The translations under genes were made by a program, and so were the position numbers. DNA of 64,000 nucleotides from an uncultured Collinsella sp. (GTDB lineage Bacteria > Actinomycetota > Coriobacteriia > Coriobacteriales > Coriobacteriaceae): contig UQHQ01000002.1 in assembly GCA_900540945.1 (NCBI GenBank), positions 61,565 through 125,564 on the forward strand, in the 5' to 3' direction. Below the pieces are notes generated by a model. It was not told the origin of the DNA, searched no databases, and worked only from the letters and a program-made list of their open reading frames with translations. Of this stretch, positions 49,841 to 58,308 are shown piece after piece. Each line of letters starts with the position of its first letter. Position 1 is the first letter of the stretch.

Positions 49841-51262
49841 TTAGGCCATGAGCAGGCCGGTCTCCGCGACGTTCTTGTACCAGTACGCGCTCGCCTTGGG
49901 ATAGCGCTTCTGGGTCTCGAAGTCGATGTAGAACAGGCCGTAGCGCTTGTTGTAGCCGTTGGTCCAGGAGAACTGGTCCTGCAGCGACCACACAAAGTAA
50001 CCGTCGACGTTTACGCCGCCGTCGATTGCCTTGAGGATCCATGCGAGATGCTGGCGCATGTAGTCGATGCGAGGGGCGTCGTCGATAAAGCCGTCCTCGA
50101 AGTCGTCCTTATAGCCCATGCCGTTCTCGGTGATGTAGATCTTCTTGTAGTTGGGGTAATCGTTCTTAATGCGGAGCAGCAGGTCGTAGAGGCCCTCGGG
50201 ATAGATGATCCAGTCCCAATCGGTGGTGGGTACGCCTTCGCGCACGCATGACTCGCCCACGCCCTTGAGGAACCAGCGCGAGGAGCCCTTGTCGCCGGTG
50301 CCATTGTGGTTGATGTCGTTTTCGCCCTCGGCGGCACGCAGGAACTGGCACTTGTAGGTGTTGACGCCCAGGCAATCGTTGTAGGGGAGCGCGGCGGTCA
50401 GCGCGGCGATGTCCTCGTCGCGGACGTCGAGCTCGCCGCCGGCGATATGGGCCAGCTTGGTCGCAGCCTCCATGGTGTCGGCTGCATAGTGGCCGCGGAA
50501 GGTGGCGTCGAGTACCCAGCGGTTGTTGATGACGTCGGCCATGCGAGCTGCCTCGCAGTCGGCGGCGTTGTTGGGATCGAGGGGATACTTGGGCTCCAGG
50601 TTCTGGACAATGCCGATCTCGCCCTCAAAGCCGCCCTCATGGAAGGCGACGACGGCCTTGGCGTGGGCCACCATCATGTTGTGCATGAGCTGGAAGGCCT
50701 TGTCCAGGCGATACTTCTCGCCGTGCGGCCAGTTGCCGACGATAAAGCTGCCCTCAGCGGTCGCGGGAATCTCGTTAAAGGTGAACCAGTGCTTGACCTC
50801 GGTGAACTCGGCAAAGCAGAACTTGGCGTACTCGACAAAGGCGTCGATCGTCGTGCGCGTCAGGAAACCCTCGTCGCCGTTCTGGTAAAAGGCCTCGGGC
50901 GTATCAAAGTGATCGAGCGTGACATAGGGGATAACGCCGGCTTTATTGCAGGTGGCAAAGAGCTCGTGATAGAAGGCAACACCCTCGGGGTTAATCTCGC
51001 CAGTGCCGCTGGGGAAGATGCGGCTCCAAGCGATGGAGACACGGATACCGTTGATGCCGAAGCGCTGGCACAGGTCGATATCGACCGGGTACTTGTTGTA
51101 GAAATCGCTTGCGGGATCGGGGGAGAAGCGACCCTGAGCAGCCAGGAAATCGTCCCAGGGCACTTTGCCCTTGCCGTGCGTACGGGTCTCGCCCTCAACC
51201 TGGTAAGCAGCGGTGGCGCCGCCAAACACAAAGCCGTCGGGGAACTGCATGGGGTTGGTCAT
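49841..51262 (-). CDS. lacG: 6-phospho-beta-galactosidase (GH1), copy 1
   Basis: Splits lactose-6-phosphate into galactose-6-phosphate and glucose. Catalytic acid/base is E164 in TFNEIPA and the nucleophile E379 in YITENGMGY. NGIRVSIAWSRIFPSG, HNGTGDKGSS and TDWDWIIYPEGLYD match LacG proteins, distinguishing it from most 6-phospho-beta-glucosidases. At 473 residues it is complete. AAAGGATGA precedes the ATG at 51262. It follows lacE1 after a 76-base gap holding a hairpin. The position before HFD is Asp (TLDHFD), where the second copy has His. Confidence 0.9.
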   Translation of the reverse strand: MTNPMQFPDGFVFGGATAAYQVEGETRTHGKGKVPWDDFLAAQGRFSPDPASDFYNKYPVDIDLCQRFGINGIRVSIAWSRIFPSGTGEINPEGVAFYHELFATCNKAGVIPYVTLDHFDTPEAFYQNGDEGFLTRTTIDAFVEYAKFCFAEFTEVKHWFTFNEIPATAEGSFIVGNWPHGEKYRLDKAFQLMHNMMVAHAKAVVAFHEGGFEGEIGIVQNLEPKYPLDPNNAADCEAARMADVINNRWVLDATFRGHYAADTMEAATKLAHIAGGELDVRDEDIAALTAALPYNDCLGVNTYKCQFLRAAEGENDINHNGTGDKGSSRWFLKGVGESCVREGVPTTDWDWIIYPEGLYDLLLRIKNDYPNYKKIYITENGMGYKDDFEDGFIDDAPRIDYMRQHLAWILKAIDGGVNVDGYFVWSLQDQFSWTNGYNKRYGLFYIDFETQKRYPKASAYWYKNVAETGLLMA

Positions 51263-51296
51263 GAGTCATCCTTTCTGTGGGATTCGAATAGGGAGG

Positions 51297-51323
51297 GGTG
51301 CCCGAACTGGGGATCCGGGCACC
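51297..51323 (-). promoter_or_regulatory. Intercistronic hairpin between lacE1 and lacG1
   Basis: GGTGCCCG pairs with CGGGCACC around a short loop. No T tract follows on the minus strand, so it probably affects RNA processing or stability. A comparable hairpin lies between lacE2 and lacG2. Confidence 0.6.
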
Positions 51324-51338
51324 AACAGAGGGAGGAAA

Positions 51339-53117
51339 CTAGTCGAGGTTCTCGCGGAGCCACTTGATGGCGCCAGCGGGATCGCGGGTAAGGTCGATAT
51401 ATTCCTTACCGCGCGGGGCGAGCAGCTTAATGCCCAGGCGATCGGTGTCGGCCTTCATGTCGTTGTAGTAGCTACGGACCTGCGGGGCAAGCACGATAAC
51501 GTCGTACTGATCCATGATGGCAGTGTGCTGACCATAGGCGCCTGCGGAGGAAGCGATGTTCTCTCCGGTCTGTGCCGCACCTTCCTTGATGGCGTTGGCG
51601 AGCATGGCAGAGGTGCCGGCGCCGGCGCACAGGACGAGGACCTTCAGGCCGTCGACATCCTTCTTGGCGGATGCATCGGCAGCGGGCTCGGGCTGATCGG
51701 CGACAGGCTTGCTGTCAGCGGCGGCAACGGTCGTCTCGACGGTAGCGGTGGCCTGCTCGACAGCGGGCGCAGAGGCGTTGGCGGCGATGGCGGCGGCACC
51801 ATTGGACTCAAGACCCAGCTCGGCGGCGCGCTCGGCCTCCTGGTCGCAGAGCAGCTTATCGTATGCCTTCAAGAACGGCAGGTAGATGATGGCGTCCAGC
51901 AAGATGATAATCGCGACAAATACCAGGGCGATAAGCTGGAAGTTCGTGGTGATGAAAATGCCGATGGGGGCGGGGGTGGCCCAAGGTACCACGAAGGAGA
52001 AACCGTTCATACCCACGTTATCGATAAAGAACTTGGCAACACTCACGTTGACGCAGCCGGCGGCAACAAAGGGGATGAGCATGTAGGGGTTAAGGATCAT
52101 CGGCGCGCCAAAGAGCAGCGGCTCGTTGACAGCAAAGGCAACAGGAACAATCGAGGCCTTACCGACGGCTTTGAGCTGCTTGGACTTCATGAAGAGAATC
52201 AACAGAAGCGGCACGATGAACGTGGCGCCGGTGCCGCCGAACTCACCCACGAGCGACATGTTAAAGGTGAGGGAGTGGGCGGGGTGGCCGCCTGCCAGCA
52301 GAACCTGCAGGTTCTCGGCCTGGTTGGCAAGACGGATGGGGTCGATGCCCGGCTGGACGATCGAGGGGCCGTGGACGCCGATGAACCAGAAGAACGCGGT
52401 GGCTGCCTGGATAAGGATAAGGCCAGGATAGGTTTCTGCAGCGGTAAAGAGCGGGGAGAGCAGTTTGATAAGCAGCTCGGAGAACGGAACGCCCATGAGG
52501 TTGCGCACGACGACATCGATGATGCCGCAGATGATGACGGCGCCGCCAAAGGGGATAATGTCGCGGAAGTTCTGAGCGATGGCGCCCGGGACCTCCTTGG
52601 GCAGCTTAATGGTCAGATCGCGCGAGACGCAGAATTTGTAGACCCACACGGTGATGAACGCGGCGATATAGGCCGAGAACAGACCGCGCGTGCCCATGCT
52701 GGTGCAATCGAAGACCGAAAGTTCGGAGCCGTTGAACTTGGTGGTGAACTGCGTAACGGCGAGCAGCAGCATGCTGCACTGGGCGGCCACCATGGTGGAA
52801 CCGTCGTTGAGCACTTTGCCGGCGGGCATGCGACGGTTCATGGAAGCCGTGAAGTTCTTGGCAGTGGTGCCAGCAACCATGATGCCCATAACGCCCATGG
52901 TGAAGTTGTACAGCTTGTTGCACCAGTCGATAAGCGGCTGGGGCAGCGTGATGCCGACTACGCCGGGAAGGGTGGCGATCAGCAGGAAGATCGAAGAGGT
53001 GAGGACGATGGGCATGCACCCAAGGAATCCGTCCTTAATGGCCTGGAGGTAGACGTTCCTCGAGATCTTCTCAAAGAACGGTTGATGCTTTTCGAGCATC
53101 TTTACGATGGCGTCCAT
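51339..53117 (-). CDS. lacE: Lactose PTS EIICB, copy 1
   Basis: Membrane transporter that phosphorylates lactose during uptake. Residues 1 to about 430 form the lactose/cellobiose EIIC domain with several membrane segments and the motifs GVHGPSIVQP and FAVNEPLLFGAPM. An Ala/Val-rich linker (about 440-485) joins the EIIB domain, whose phospho-cysteine is about C497 in VLCAGAGTSAML. At 592 residues it matches LacE. RBS AAAGGAG precedes the ATG at 53117. It is divergent from a LacI-family gene, with operator palindromes in the gap. EIIA is supplied by LacF at 59528. Confidence 0.9.
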   Translation of the reverse strand: MDAIVKMLEKHQPFFEKISRNVYLQAIKDGFLGCMPIVLTSSIFLLIATLPGVVGITLPQPLIDWCNKLYNFTMGVMGIMVAGTTAKNFTASMNRRMPAGKVLNDGSTMVAAQCSMLLLAVTQFTTKFNGSELSVFDCTSMGTRGLFSAYIAAFITVWVYKFCVSRDLTIKLPKEVPGAIAQNFRDIIPFGGAVIICGIIDVVVRNLMGVPFSELLIKLLSPLFTAAETYPGLILIQAATAFFWFIGVHGPSIVQPGIDPIRLANQAENLQVLLAGGHPAHSLTFNMSLVGEFGGTGATFIVPLLLILFMKSKQLKAVGKASIVPVAFAVNEPLLFGAPMILNPYMLIPFVAAGCVNVSVAKFFIDNVGMNGFSFVVPWATPAPIGIFITTNFQLIALVFVAIIILLDAIIYLPFLKAYDKLLCDQEAERAAELGLESNGAAAIAANASAPAVEQATATVETTVAAADSKPVADQPEPAADASAKKDVDGLKVLVLCAGAGTSAMLANAIKEGAAQTGENIASSAGAYGQHTAIMDQYDVIVLAPQVRSYYNDMKADTDRLGIKLLAPRGKEYIDLTRDPAGAIKWLRENLD

Positions 53118-53220
53118 AGAGCTCCTTTGCTACTTAATGCGCGACGCATGTGGATGGAACTGGTCGTCGATGGATGGTCAGGACTGCCCGGAAACCTTCC
53201 TGCTTAAGGAAGGCATTGCC

Positions 53221-53264
53221 AAATGACAACGTTGTCATTTCGTTAATGACAACGTAAGACATTT
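53221..53264. promoter_or_regulatory. Palindromic operator pair upstream of lacE1
   Basis: AAATGACAACGTTGTCATTT is a perfect 20-base palindrome at 53221-53240. A second, degenerate site AATGACAACGTAAGACATT begins at 53245. Probable binding sites of the divergent LacI-family regulator. Confidence 0.75.
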
Positions 53265-53392
53265 TTGGAAGAGCAACAAGGATTTACGGGTGAACGGTCG
53301 ATATTGTCCGATAAACGGCTGATTTGTCAGTCGGGCAGGTAGTGTATGCTAGAACGCAAAAAACAAGCGATGCATAACCGACTGGAGAAGTA

Positions 53393-54403
53393 GTGGCAAC
53401 GATGGACAAGAAAAATGTATCAATGAACGATGTGGCAGTTGCCGCGGGCGTTTCTCTCAAAACGGTGTCGCGCGTGATCAACGAGCCCGATAGCGTGTGC
53501 GAGTCGACGCGCGATAGGGTCCATTCCGCAATGGAGGCGCTCGGGTTTCGAACCAACTTTGCCGCGCGTTCACTCAAGTTGGGCCGTTACGGGTGCATCG
53601 GCGTGGTGATGTTCCACTTGTCGGGCGGCGCCGTGGACATGATTGACGGTATCGCCGATGCCGCCGAAGAACGCGGCTTTGCGCTCACGATGATCAAAAA
53701 GCGGGCAGGGGAGAAGATGACCCTTGCCGACGCAGCGCGCAGGATGTCGCAGCTGCCTGTTGATGGCATGATCTTCAATCTGCGCCAGATGGTCGACGAC
53801 TTTGATACGTTTGAGGCACCGAAGGACCTCAAGACGGTGATTATCACGCCGATGGAGCATCCTACCTGCTCTACCGTTAGTGACGATCAAGAGGGTGGTG
53901 CGCGCATGGCGTGCGAGTACTTCTTGGATCATGGTCACAAGAACGTGTATTTCGTTTCGGGTAAGAAAGAGTCGCTGTCGAGCCAGTGCCGTATGAAAGG
54001 TTGGCGTGCGGCACTCGAGGCGCGTGGCATTGAGCCGCCCGAACCTCTGCAAGGCGATTGGAATGCGGATAGTGGCTATGCCGCGGGCCTTGTGCTTGCC
54101 GATAAACCCGATTGCACGGCGGTCCTCGCTGCTAACGACTGCATGGCAAACGGCGTGATGGTGGCTCTACGTGACAAAGGGCTCAGTGTGCCCGACGACG
54201 TGTCCGTGATCGGCTTCGATGATGAGCTCTACAAGACGATTCCCAACTCGATTCTGACGTCAGTGAAGTTTCGCCACCGCGAGCTGGGCGTCCGTGCGCT
54301 TAACGAGGTCGTCGCGGGTTTGGAAGCCCCGAGCTCCAGAAGTCGTACGCTTGTCTCGGGCGTGTTGGTCGAGCGTGCGAGCGTGCGGGATTTGCGGGCG
54401 TAG
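53393..54403 (+). CDS. LacI-family transcriptional regulator 1
   Basis: The N-terminal helix-turn-helix SMNDVAVAAGVSLKTVSRVINEP and hinge GFRTNFAARSLKLG are classical LacI. The periplasmic-binding-like domain follows (GVVMFHLSGGAVDMIDGI, YFVSGKKESLSSQCRMKGW, VSVIGFDDELY). Length 336 is standard. GTG 53393 has GGAGAAG upstream. It faces lacE1-lacG1 and probably controls it, and is a paralogue of regulator 2 at 58309. Confidence 0.9.
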   Translation: MATMDKKNVSMNDVAVAAGVSLKTVSRVINEPDSVCESTRDRVHSAMEALGFRTNFAARSLKLGRYGCIGVVMFHLSGGAVDMIDGIADAAEERGFALTMIKKRAGEKMTLADAARRMSQLPVDGMIFNLRQMVDDFDTFEAPKDLKTVIITPMEHPTCSTVSDDQEGGARMACEYFLDHGHKNVYFVSGKKESLSSQCRMKGWRAALEARGIEPPEPLQGDWNADSGYAAGLVLADKPDCTAVLAANDCMANGVMVALRDKGLSVPDDVSVIGFDDELYKTIPNSILTSVKFRHRELGVRALNEVVAGLEAPSSRSRTLVSGVLVERASVRDLRA

Positions 54404-54421
54404 GCGTGCTCGGCTCGTTCA

Positions 54422-54556
54422 TCTCAACCTGTAACAGGTAGGGCCGAAAATCTCAGCTAGATGTTACAGATTGAGATATTTCTGCTCGGGCGTTCTGTTT
54501 GTCTCGATCTGTAACAGCTTGGAGCGAAAAACTCAGCTAGATGTTACAGATTGAGA
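54422..54556. repeat. Two further 55-bp palindromic repeats
   Basis: Units at 54422-54476 and 54502-54556, separated by 25 bases. Same arms TCTCAAYCTGTAACA/TGTTACAGATTGAGA as the array at 49456. They lie between LacI regulator 1 and the lacG2 terminator. Confidence 0.88.
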
Positions 54557-54579
54557 CAAACGTGCGGTACGGTCTGCCC

Positions 54580-54625
54580 AAAAAAGGCCGGGGGCGGCGC
54601 GCCGTGTGACGTGCCGCCCCCGGCT
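54580..54625 (-). terminator. Terminator of the lacE2-lacG2 operon
   Basis: On the minus strand GCCGGGGGCGGC pairs with GCCGCCCCCGGC and TTTTTTG follows. Confidence 0.88.
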
Positions 54626-54669
54626 GAGAAATGGGGACAGGTTATGTGGGCGGGTAACCCCGCAAGCCG

Positions 54670-56109
54670 CTAGTCCAGACGACGGGTCTGCGCTACGTGC
54701 TTGTACCAGTAGGCGCTTGCCTTGGGCGTGCGCTTCTGGGTTTCAAAGTCAACGTAGAAGAAGCCATAGCGCTTGTTGTATCCGTTGGTCCAGGAGAACT
54801 GGTCCTGCAGGCTCCACAGGAAGTAGCCGCCCACGTTGACGCCCACCTCCATGGCCTTGAGCAACCAGCGCAGGTGCTGCTCGATGTAGTCGATGCGCGG
54901 CTGGTCGTCCACAAAACCGTCCTTGTAGGGGTCCTTGTAGCCCATGCCGTTTTCTGTAATGAAGATCTGCTTATAGTTGGGGTAGCGCTGCTTAATGTAG
55001 ACGAGCAGATCGAACAGGCCCTCGGGATAGATGATCCAGTCCCAGTCGGTGGTGGGGATGCCAGGCTTGTTCACATGCTCGCCAATACCCTTAACGCGCC
55101 AGCGGCCGGTGCCCTTCTCGCCCGTACCGTTGTGGTGCAGGTCGTTCTCGCCATCGTAAGCCTTCAAAAAACGGCACTGATAGTTGTTAACGCCCAGGTA
55201 GTCGTTGTAGAGCGCGGCCTCGCGCATAATTTCGAGGTCCTCGTCCAGAATCTCGATGGTGCCGCCCGAGACGGCAGCCAGGCGGTTGGCGCACTCCAAG
55301 GTGTCAGGCGCGTAGTCGCCGCGGAAAGTGGCGTCGAGCAAGAACTGGTTCTGCAACACGTGCTCGTTATTAGCGGCTTTGATGTCGGCGGGGTCGTTCT
55401 CGTTGAGCGGGTACTTAAACTCCAACGACTGGATGACGCCGATCTTGCCCTTAAAACCGCCATTGTGGAAGGCCAGCACGGCCTTGGCGTGGGCGAGCAT
55501 CATGTTGTGCTCGCACTGGAAGGCTTCGGCCAGATGCGCCTTGACGCCGCCGGGGAAGGTGCCCTCGATGTAGGTGTTGGAGGCGTCCGCCCAGATCTCG
55601 TTAAAGGTGAACCAATAGGTCACCTGGTCGGCGTACTCCTTAAAGCAGAAGGTGGCAAAGTCCACAAAGGCGTCGATGGTCTCGCGGTTGAGGAAGTCGC
55701 CCTTCTCAAAGAGGGGCAGCGGCGTGTCAAAGTGATGCAGCGTGACGAACGGCTCAACATGGTGCTTATGGCATTCGGCGAAGAGGTCGTGGTAGAACTG
55801 GACGCCCTCGGGGTTGATCTCGCCGGTGCCGTTGGGGAAGATGCGGCTCCAGGCGATGGAGAGGCGGATGCCGTTGATGCCAAACTCCTCGCACAGTTCC
55901 AGGTCGACGGGGTACTGGTTGTAGAAGTCCGAAGCGGGATCGGGGGAAAAGCGCCCCTGGGCCTCCAGGAAGTCGTCCCAGGCAACCTTGCCCTTACCGT
56001 GAGTGCGGGTCTCGCCCTCTACCTGGTAGGCAGCAGTGGCGCCGCCAAAGACAAAGTCCTCGGGAAACTGCGCAGGCGGGTTAGTGACGCTAGCAGGGTT
56101 AACGGACAT
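54670..56109 (-). CDS. lacG: 6-phospho-beta-galactosidase (GH1), copy 2
   Basis: Same reaction as copy 1. TFNEIWADASN carries the acid/base Glu, FITENGMGYKD the nucleophile. NGIRLSIAWSRIFPNG, VTLHHFDTP and TDWDWIIYPEGLFD match LacG. The 479-residue protein has a six-residue N-terminal extension relative to copy 1. It differs from copy 1 in the substrate-side loop after FNEI, which hints at a different aglycone preference. The ATG at 56109 has only a weak RBS. It follows lacE2 with a hairpin between them. Confidence 0.9.
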   Translation of the reverse strand: MSVNPASVTNPPAQFPEDFVFGGATAAYQVEGETRTHGKGKVAWDDFLEAQGRFSPDPASDFYNQYPVDLELCEEFGINGIRLSIAWSRIFPNGTGEINPEGVQFYHDLFAECHKHHVEPFVTLHHFDTPLPLFEKGDFLNRETIDAFVDFATFCFKEYADQVTYWFTFNEIWADASNTYIEGTFPGGVKAHLAEAFQCEHNMMLAHAKAVLAFHNGGFKGKIGVIQSLEFKYPLNENDPADIKAANNEHVLQNQFLLDATFRGDYAPDTLECANRLAAVSGGTIEILDEDLEIMREAALYNDYLGVNNYQCRFLKAYDGENDLHHNGTGEKGTGRWRVKGIGEHVNKPGIPTTDWDWIIYPEGLFDLLVYIKQRYPNYKQIFITENGMGYKDPYKDGFVDDQPRIDYIEQHLRWLLKAMEVGVNVGGYFLWSLQDQFSWTNGYNKRYGFFYVDFETQKRTPKASAYWYKHVAQTRRLD

Positions 56110-56132
56110 GATGATCCAATCGTCTAAATCGA

Positions 56133-56166
56133 AGGGCCAGCCGGTCTTGGATGGTCGGCTGGCCCT
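56133..56166 (-). promoter_or_regulatory. Intercistronic hairpin between lacE2 and lacG2
   Basis: AGGGCCAGCCG pairs with CGGCTGGCCCT, loop of 12 bases. No T tract, so probably an RNA-stability or processing element, as at 51297. Confidence 0.65.
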
Positions 56167-56175
56167 GAGCGTTAC

Positions 56176-57951
56176 TTACTTCGAGAGTTGCTCGCTTACG
56201 AAGGCGAGAGACTTGTCGCCGTTCTGGGAGAGCTCGATGTACTGCTTACCGCGGCAGGCGACGCACTTGTTGCCCACGCGCTCGCAGTCCTTCTGAAGGT
56301 CGGCCAGGTAGCTTGCGGCCTGCGGGGCCAGGACGACCAGGTCAAAGTCGGGGAGCATGTCAACGTGGTTGCCATAGGCCTCGGCAGCGGTCTCGAGGTT
56401 AATACCGCGCTCCCTGGCAGCCTTGGCCAGCGCGTTGGCGAGCAGGCCCGAGGTACCGCCGCCCTGGCAGAGTACGAGCACGCGCTTGCCGTTGAGGTCG
56501 CTGGCGGTCGCAGCCTCGGTGGCGGGCGCTGCGGAAGCGGCGGGGGCGTCGGCCTTCACGGCCTCGGCAGCAGCGCCGGCGGCAACGCTCTTGGCGTCAG
56601 CCTTGCCCTGGAAGGCGTCGTTGAGCTTGGCGGCCTTCTCAGCGTTCTTGGCGGCGAGCTCCTCCTGGGAGATCTCGGCCTCCTCGGTGCACTTCTGGGC
56701 GTCATAGGCACGGAAGAACGGGTAGTACAGGGCAAAGTCGACGACCAGGATAAGGGCGAGCATCACAAAGGCGAGCGGCTGGAAGCCCAGGCCCATGATG
56801 GTGCCGATGGGGCCGGGGACGGTCCAGGGCAGGGTGTACATAAAGCCGTTCATGCCCAAGAAGTCGATAAAGATCTTGAGGATCCAGATGTTGGCGATCG
56901 GGGCAAAGACAAACGGGACAAAGAAGACGGGGTTGAGCACGATGGGCGCGGCGAACAGCAGCGGCTCGTTAACGGCAAAGCACACGGGAACGATGGCGGC
57001 CTTACCGACGGCGCGCATCTCCTGGGACTTGGCCAGGAAGCAGAACATAAAGACCAGGACAAGCGTGGCGCCGGTGCCGCCCATGCAGACGACGAAGTAC
57101 TGGGCACCCTGGGTCAGGACAGCGGAAGCGTGCTGGCCGGCCTGGAACGCAGCCAGGTTGTCGGTCATGTTGGCAACGAGGGCGGCGGCGATGGCGGGCT
57201 CGACGATCGAGGGGCCGTGGACGCCCACGAACCAGAAGAGGCTCATGGCGCCGTAGATCACAGCAAGGCCGATGTAGCCGTCGGCAGCGGTGAACAGGGG
57301 CTGGAACACCTGGATGACGCCCTGGGCAAAGCAGAAGCCAAAGGCAGCGCGGAAGACGATGTCAAAGACCCAAAAGACGGTGATGCAGACGGAGAAGGGG
57401 ATGATGTCCTTAAAGGTCTGCGAGATGTTGGGCGGAACCTGCTCGGGCATCTTGACGGTGATGTTGCGCTTAATGAAGAACTTGTAGATGATGCCGGTCA
57501 CAAACGCAGCGATGAAGGCGGTCAGCAGGCCCTTGGAACCAAGGTAGGTGGTGTTGAAGCCGCTGGCGGCGTCCGTGGCGATCGTGTCGCTCGAAAGGAG
57601 CAGGAAGCCGATGATGGCCGCGCACATGCACGAGATAAAGTTGATCTGGTTATTCTTGGGCAGATCGCGGTTCTGGGCGTCGGCGAAGTGCTTGGCCGTG
57701 GTGGCGGCGCAGGCGATGGCCAGGATGCCCATGGAGTAGTTGTAGCACTTCCACAGGGCGTTGTTGATGTCATCGGGCCAGTAGAAACCCCAGATGTTGG
57801 GGACCGAGGCTACCAGGCAGAAGATGGACGAGAAGATGATGATGGGGATGACGGAGATAAAGCCGTCGCGAATCGCCTTGAGGTACTTGTTGCGGGCGAT
57901 CGCGTTGAAAAAGGGCTGGCCCTTTTCGATGATGGCGATAAGTTGCTCCAT
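56176..57951 (-). CDS. lacE: Lactose PTS EIICB, copy 2
   Basis: Starts MEQLIAIIEKGQPFFNAIARNKYL, close to LacE. The EIIC domain has GVHGPSIVEP and FAVNEPLLFAAPI. An Ala-rich linker (about residues 435-485) leads to the EIIB domain with phospho-cysteine about C495 in VLCQGGGTSGLLA. Length 591. TAGGAG precedes the ATG at 57951. It is co-transcribed with lacG2 and divergent from LacI regulator 2. Sequence divergence from copy 1 is substantial, so this is an old duplication or separate acquisition, perhaps with a different beta-galactoside as substrate. Confidence 0.9.
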   Translation of the reverse strand: MEQLIAIIEKGQPFFNAIARNKYLKAIRDGFISVIPIIIFSSIFCLVASVPNIWGFYWPDDINNALWKCYNYSMGILAIACAATTAKHFADAQNRDLPKNNQINFISCMCAAIIGFLLLSSDTIATDAASGFNTTYLGSKGLLTAFIAAFVTGIIYKFFIKRNITVKMPEQVPPNISQTFKDIIPFSVCITVFWVFDIVFRAAFGFCFAQGVIQVFQPLFTAADGYIGLAVIYGAMSLFWFVGVHGPSIVEPAIAAALVANMTDNLAAFQAGQHASAVLTQGAQYFVVCMGGTGATLVLVFMFCFLAKSQEMRAVGKAAIVPVCFAVNEPLLFAAPIVLNPVFFVPFVFAPIANIWILKIFIDFLGMNGFMYTLPWTVPGPIGTIMGLGFQPLAFVMLALILVVDFALYYPFFRAYDAQKCTEEAEISQEELAAKNAEKAAKLNDAFQGKADAKSVAAGAAAEAVKADAPAASAAPATEAATASDLNGKRVLVLCQGGGTSGLLANALAKAARERGINLETAAEAYGNHVDMLPDFDLVVLAPQAASYLADLQKDCERVGNKCVACRGKQYIELSQNGDKSLAFVSEQLSK

Positions 57952-58013
57952 GCAATGCTCCTAAGAGTCGGTGGGTTAACAACGATGGTAGCTTTTGGCG
58001 TTCGGTTGCCAAA

Positions 58014-58029
58014 ATGTTGACGTTGCCAT
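58014..58029. promoter_or_regulatory. Candidate LacI-type operator 1 before lacE2
   Basis: ATGTTGACGTTGCCAT, the inverse of ATGGCAACGTCAACAT. It lies 62 bases upstream of the lacE2 start. Confidence 0.65.
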
Positions 58030-58133
58030 TTTGCGACACAAAAAAAGACGCGAACCGGTGGTTCCTGTGCCTGCGAACCGTTGATTCCCTATGCGTAAAC
58101 GTTTGAGCCGCCCGGTGGCTCTGTGTTTGCACA

Positions 58134-58149
58134 ATGGCAACGTTAACAT
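58134..58149. promoter_or_regulatory. Candidate LacI-type operator 2
   Basis: ATGGCAACGTTAACAT, differing from operator 1 (inverted) at one position. The 120-base spacing would allow looping. Confidence 0.65.
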
Positions 58150-58278
58150 TTGGGTGACAAAAGCCGTTCGGTGAAGCAAAAATGTCGGTGAACGGTAGGT
58201 TTTGGGTGGTGAGCGTATGGTGGGGGAGGCGTTGGATATACTTGAAGGCGGTAAAAATGACTGCGCAAGGTGCCACCA

Positions 58279-58294
58279 ATGGCATCGTTGACAT
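58279..58294. promoter_or_regulatory. Candidate LacI-type operator 3 before regulator 2
   Basis: ATGGCATCGTTGACAT, 14 bases before the regulator 2 start codon, suggesting autoregulation. Confidence 0.6.
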
Positions 58295-58308
58295 AGAAAG
58301 ATCGACCT

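Noticed and set aside
51213..53207. A 664-codon plus-strand frame opposite lacE1
   Set aside because: Gly/Asp/Glu/His-rich shadow of a hydrophobic membrane protein; no ribosome binding site and the lacE motifs are clear.
56188..58020. A 610-codon plus-strand frame opposite lacE2
   Set aside because: Same reason as the shadow of lacE1; it also runs through the operator region.
58091..58108. A cre-like catabolite site ATGCGTAAACGTTTGAGC in the lacE2 control region
   Set aside because: The match to the cre consensus is partial, and use of CcpA-type control in this lineage cannot be supported from the window.
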